Below, in pieces: positions 63,219 through 64,000 of a stretch of 64,000 nucleotides of DNA; positions within the stretch are counted from its first letter, which is position 1; each line of letters begins with the position of its first letter. Origin of the DNA: Thalassospira australica. GTDB taxonomy: Bacteria; Pseudomonadota; Alphaproteobacteria; Rhodospirillales; Thalassospiraceae. The stretch covers positions 62,001 through 126,000 of the forward strand of contig NZ_JRJE01000031.1 in NCBI RefSeq assembly GCF_000763295.1. The letters are read 5' to 3'. The translations under genes were made by a program, and so were the position numbers. A model generated the notes under the pieces. The model did no database searches. It saw nothing but the letters and a program-made list of their open reading frames with translations, and was not told where the DNA came from.

Positions 63219-63243
63219 GGGCCCTACATACTGGGTAGGGTCC
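63219..63243 (+). repeat. Leader hairpin before the ABC ATPase gene
   Basis: GGGCCCTAC (63219-63227) pairs with GTAGGGTCC (63235-63243) with a single G-T wobble and a 7-base loop. With the proposed promoter it lies near the 5' end of the transcript, so it could be an mRNA-stabilising or regulatory structure, or an operator in DNA. Confidence 0.35.
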
Positions 63244-63318
63244 GGTGAATTAACGCATACAAAAATCACCAAAAGCGAAAACACTGAACAAACAATGACA
63301 TATCAGGGGGTATAGGGT

Positions 63319-64000
63319 TTGGCAGACGGTGCATCGAATGAGGCGTTCGTTGAGTTTGAGCGCGTACAAAAGAGTTATGATGGCGAATCACTCGTTGTCA
63401 AAGACCTCAATCTAACCATGCCAAAAGGCGAGTTTCTGACCATGCTTGGACCGTCCGGGTCGGGCAAGACGACTTGCCTTATGATGCTTGCTGGTTTTGA
63501 GACGGCAACCCATGGCGATATTCGTCTGGGGGGTGTTTCGATCAACGATATCCCGCCGCACAAGCGTGGTATTGGTATGGTGTTCCAGAATTACGCACTT
63601 TTCCCGCACATGACGATTGCCGAAAACCTCGCTTTCCCGCTTGAAGTTCGTAAAATGGGCAAAGCGGAACAGGAAGAAAAGGTTAAGCGCGCACTCGACA
63701 TGGTCGAAATGGGAAGTTTTGGTGGTCGACGTCCGGCACAGCTTTCCGGTGGTCAGCAGCAACGTGTGGCTTTGGCGCGCGCTTTGGTGTTTGAGCCGGA
63801 ACTGGTTCTTATGGATGAACCGCTTGGTGCACTTGATAAACAGTTGCGTGAAAAGATGCAGTTCGAGATCACGTATCTTGCTCACCAGCTTGGCATTACG
63901 ACTGTTTACGTGACGCACGATCAGACCGAGGCACTGACCATGTCAGACAGGGTTGCCGTGTTTGACGATGGCCGTATTCAGCAGCTTGCGGCACCGGACC
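63319..64000 (+). CDS. Polyamine-type ABC transporter ATP-binding protein, N-terminal part (cut by window)
   Basis: The visible 227 residues form a complete nucleotide-binding domain: Walker A in LGPSGSGKTTCLMML, Q-loop in GMVFQNYALFPHMTIAENL, signature LSGGQQQRVALARAL, Walker B VLMDEPLGALD and the switch histidine in YVTHDQTEAL. The spacing and wording match the PotA (spermidine/putrescine) class; close relatives such as iron or sugar ATPases cannot be fully excluded. The start is TTG 63319, with AGGGGG upstream; no in-frame ATG appears before residue 34. The gene continues beyond base 64000, so its transport partners are not seen. Confidence 0.85.
   Translation, partial: MADGASNEAFVEFERVQKSYDGESLVVKDLNLTMPKGEFLTMLGPSGSGKTTCLMMLAGFETATHGDIRLGGVSINDIPPHKRGIGMVFQNYALFPHMTIAENLAFPLEVRKMGKAEQEEKVKRALDMVEMGSFGGRRPAQLSGGQQQRVALARALVFEPELVLMDEPLGALDKQLREKMQFEITYLAHQLGITTVYVTHDQTEALTMSDRVAVFDDGRIQQLAAPD

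Larger units (their letters stand above)
62970..63318 (+). other. 349-base region upstream of the final ABC ATPase gene
   Basis: No convincing ORF is seen. A promoter-like pair, TTGCGC (63179-63184) and TACTAT (63201-63206), has a 16-base spacing. Downstream of it a 9-bp hairpin lies at 63219-63243 (GGGCCCTAC pairs with GTAGGGTCC, one G-T pair, loop ATACTGG), which would be inside the mRNA leader. No T-run follows. The rest is A-rich and featureless. The minus-strand ruvX promoter must lie in its left part. Confidence 0.45.

Noticed and set aside
1..64000. CRISPR arrays, insertion sequences, phage genes, attachment sites or tRNA/rRNA genes
   Set aside because: No regularly spaced direct repeats, transposase or integrase motifs, or cloverleaf-capable segments were found by reading; composition looks even throughout.

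Overview
The window reads as a chromosomal segment of an alphaproteobacterium of the Rhodospirillales type, most likely Thalassospira or a close relative. The genus is an inference from gene content, protein style and moderate GC; the class is firmer, resting on hisZ-purA, rpoH next to rluD, and the pyrB-pyrC-plsY-dprA-topA-rnr order. Coding density is high. I see no tRNA, rRNA, insertion sequence, prophage or CRISPR array. Both ends cut genes: serC at the left and a polyamine-type ABC ATPase at the right.

Layout. 1-3.4 kb: serC (partial), hisZ, purA. 3.5-6.2 kb: a membrane-anchored pseudokinase-like protein and a small membrane partner. 6.3-8.3 kb: rpoH and rluD. 8.5-10.5 kb: a small membrane protein, a JAMM metalloprotease-like protein and an HD-GYP protein. 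10.6-14.2 kb: a ProVWX-type betaine uptake system interrupted by an opposite-strand DCC thiol protein. 14.6-19.8 kb: a DEDD exonuclease, two tandem ferric-iron binding proteins and a fused permease. 19.9-22.8 kb: moeA and a beta-CASP metallo-hydrolase. 22.9-36.3 kb: a long co-directional run of four glycosyltransferases, a phosphatase, a deacetylase-like protein and a membrane protein that continues without a break into a complete oligopeptide-family ABC importer and an acetyltransferase. 36.3-41.5 kb: a methyltransferase, then dusA-mnmC-MFS. 41.6-46.4 kb: an ArsC-like protein, a HAD phosphatase, gamma-glutamyltransferase, an alpha/beta hydrolase and a CRP-type regulator. 46.6-61.2 kb: housekeeping genes including rpmG, an S41 lipoprotein protease, rnr, topA, dprA, plsY, pyrC and pyrB. 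61.5-64 kb: a VOC protein, ruvX and the ABC ATPase.

For novelty, three items stand out. First, the glycan/importer run (22904-36319) has stop/start overlaps at most junctions, which suggests one functional unit; it has no flippase, polymerase or initiating sugar-phosphate transferase. Second, directly behind the CRP-type regulator gene there is a perfect TGTGA-N6-TCACA site, a suitably placed -10 element, and an approximately 80-nt segment predicted to fold into three hairpins, one with a C-rich loop, ending in a strong terminator: a candidate cAMP/CRP-controlled small RNA. Third, several proteins are degenerate versions of catalytic families: a pseudokinase, an Hpt fused to a pseudo-receiver, and a PyrC lacking both HxH metal ligands.

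Regulatory elements that can be read directly include strong intrinsic terminators behind purA, rpoH, the DCC gene, the first iron-binding protein gene and the regulator gene; a good sigma-70-type promoter and a leader hairpin at rpoH; and a long hairpin between the importer's binding-protein and permease genes. All functional statements rest on motif recognition by eye; no database search was possible.
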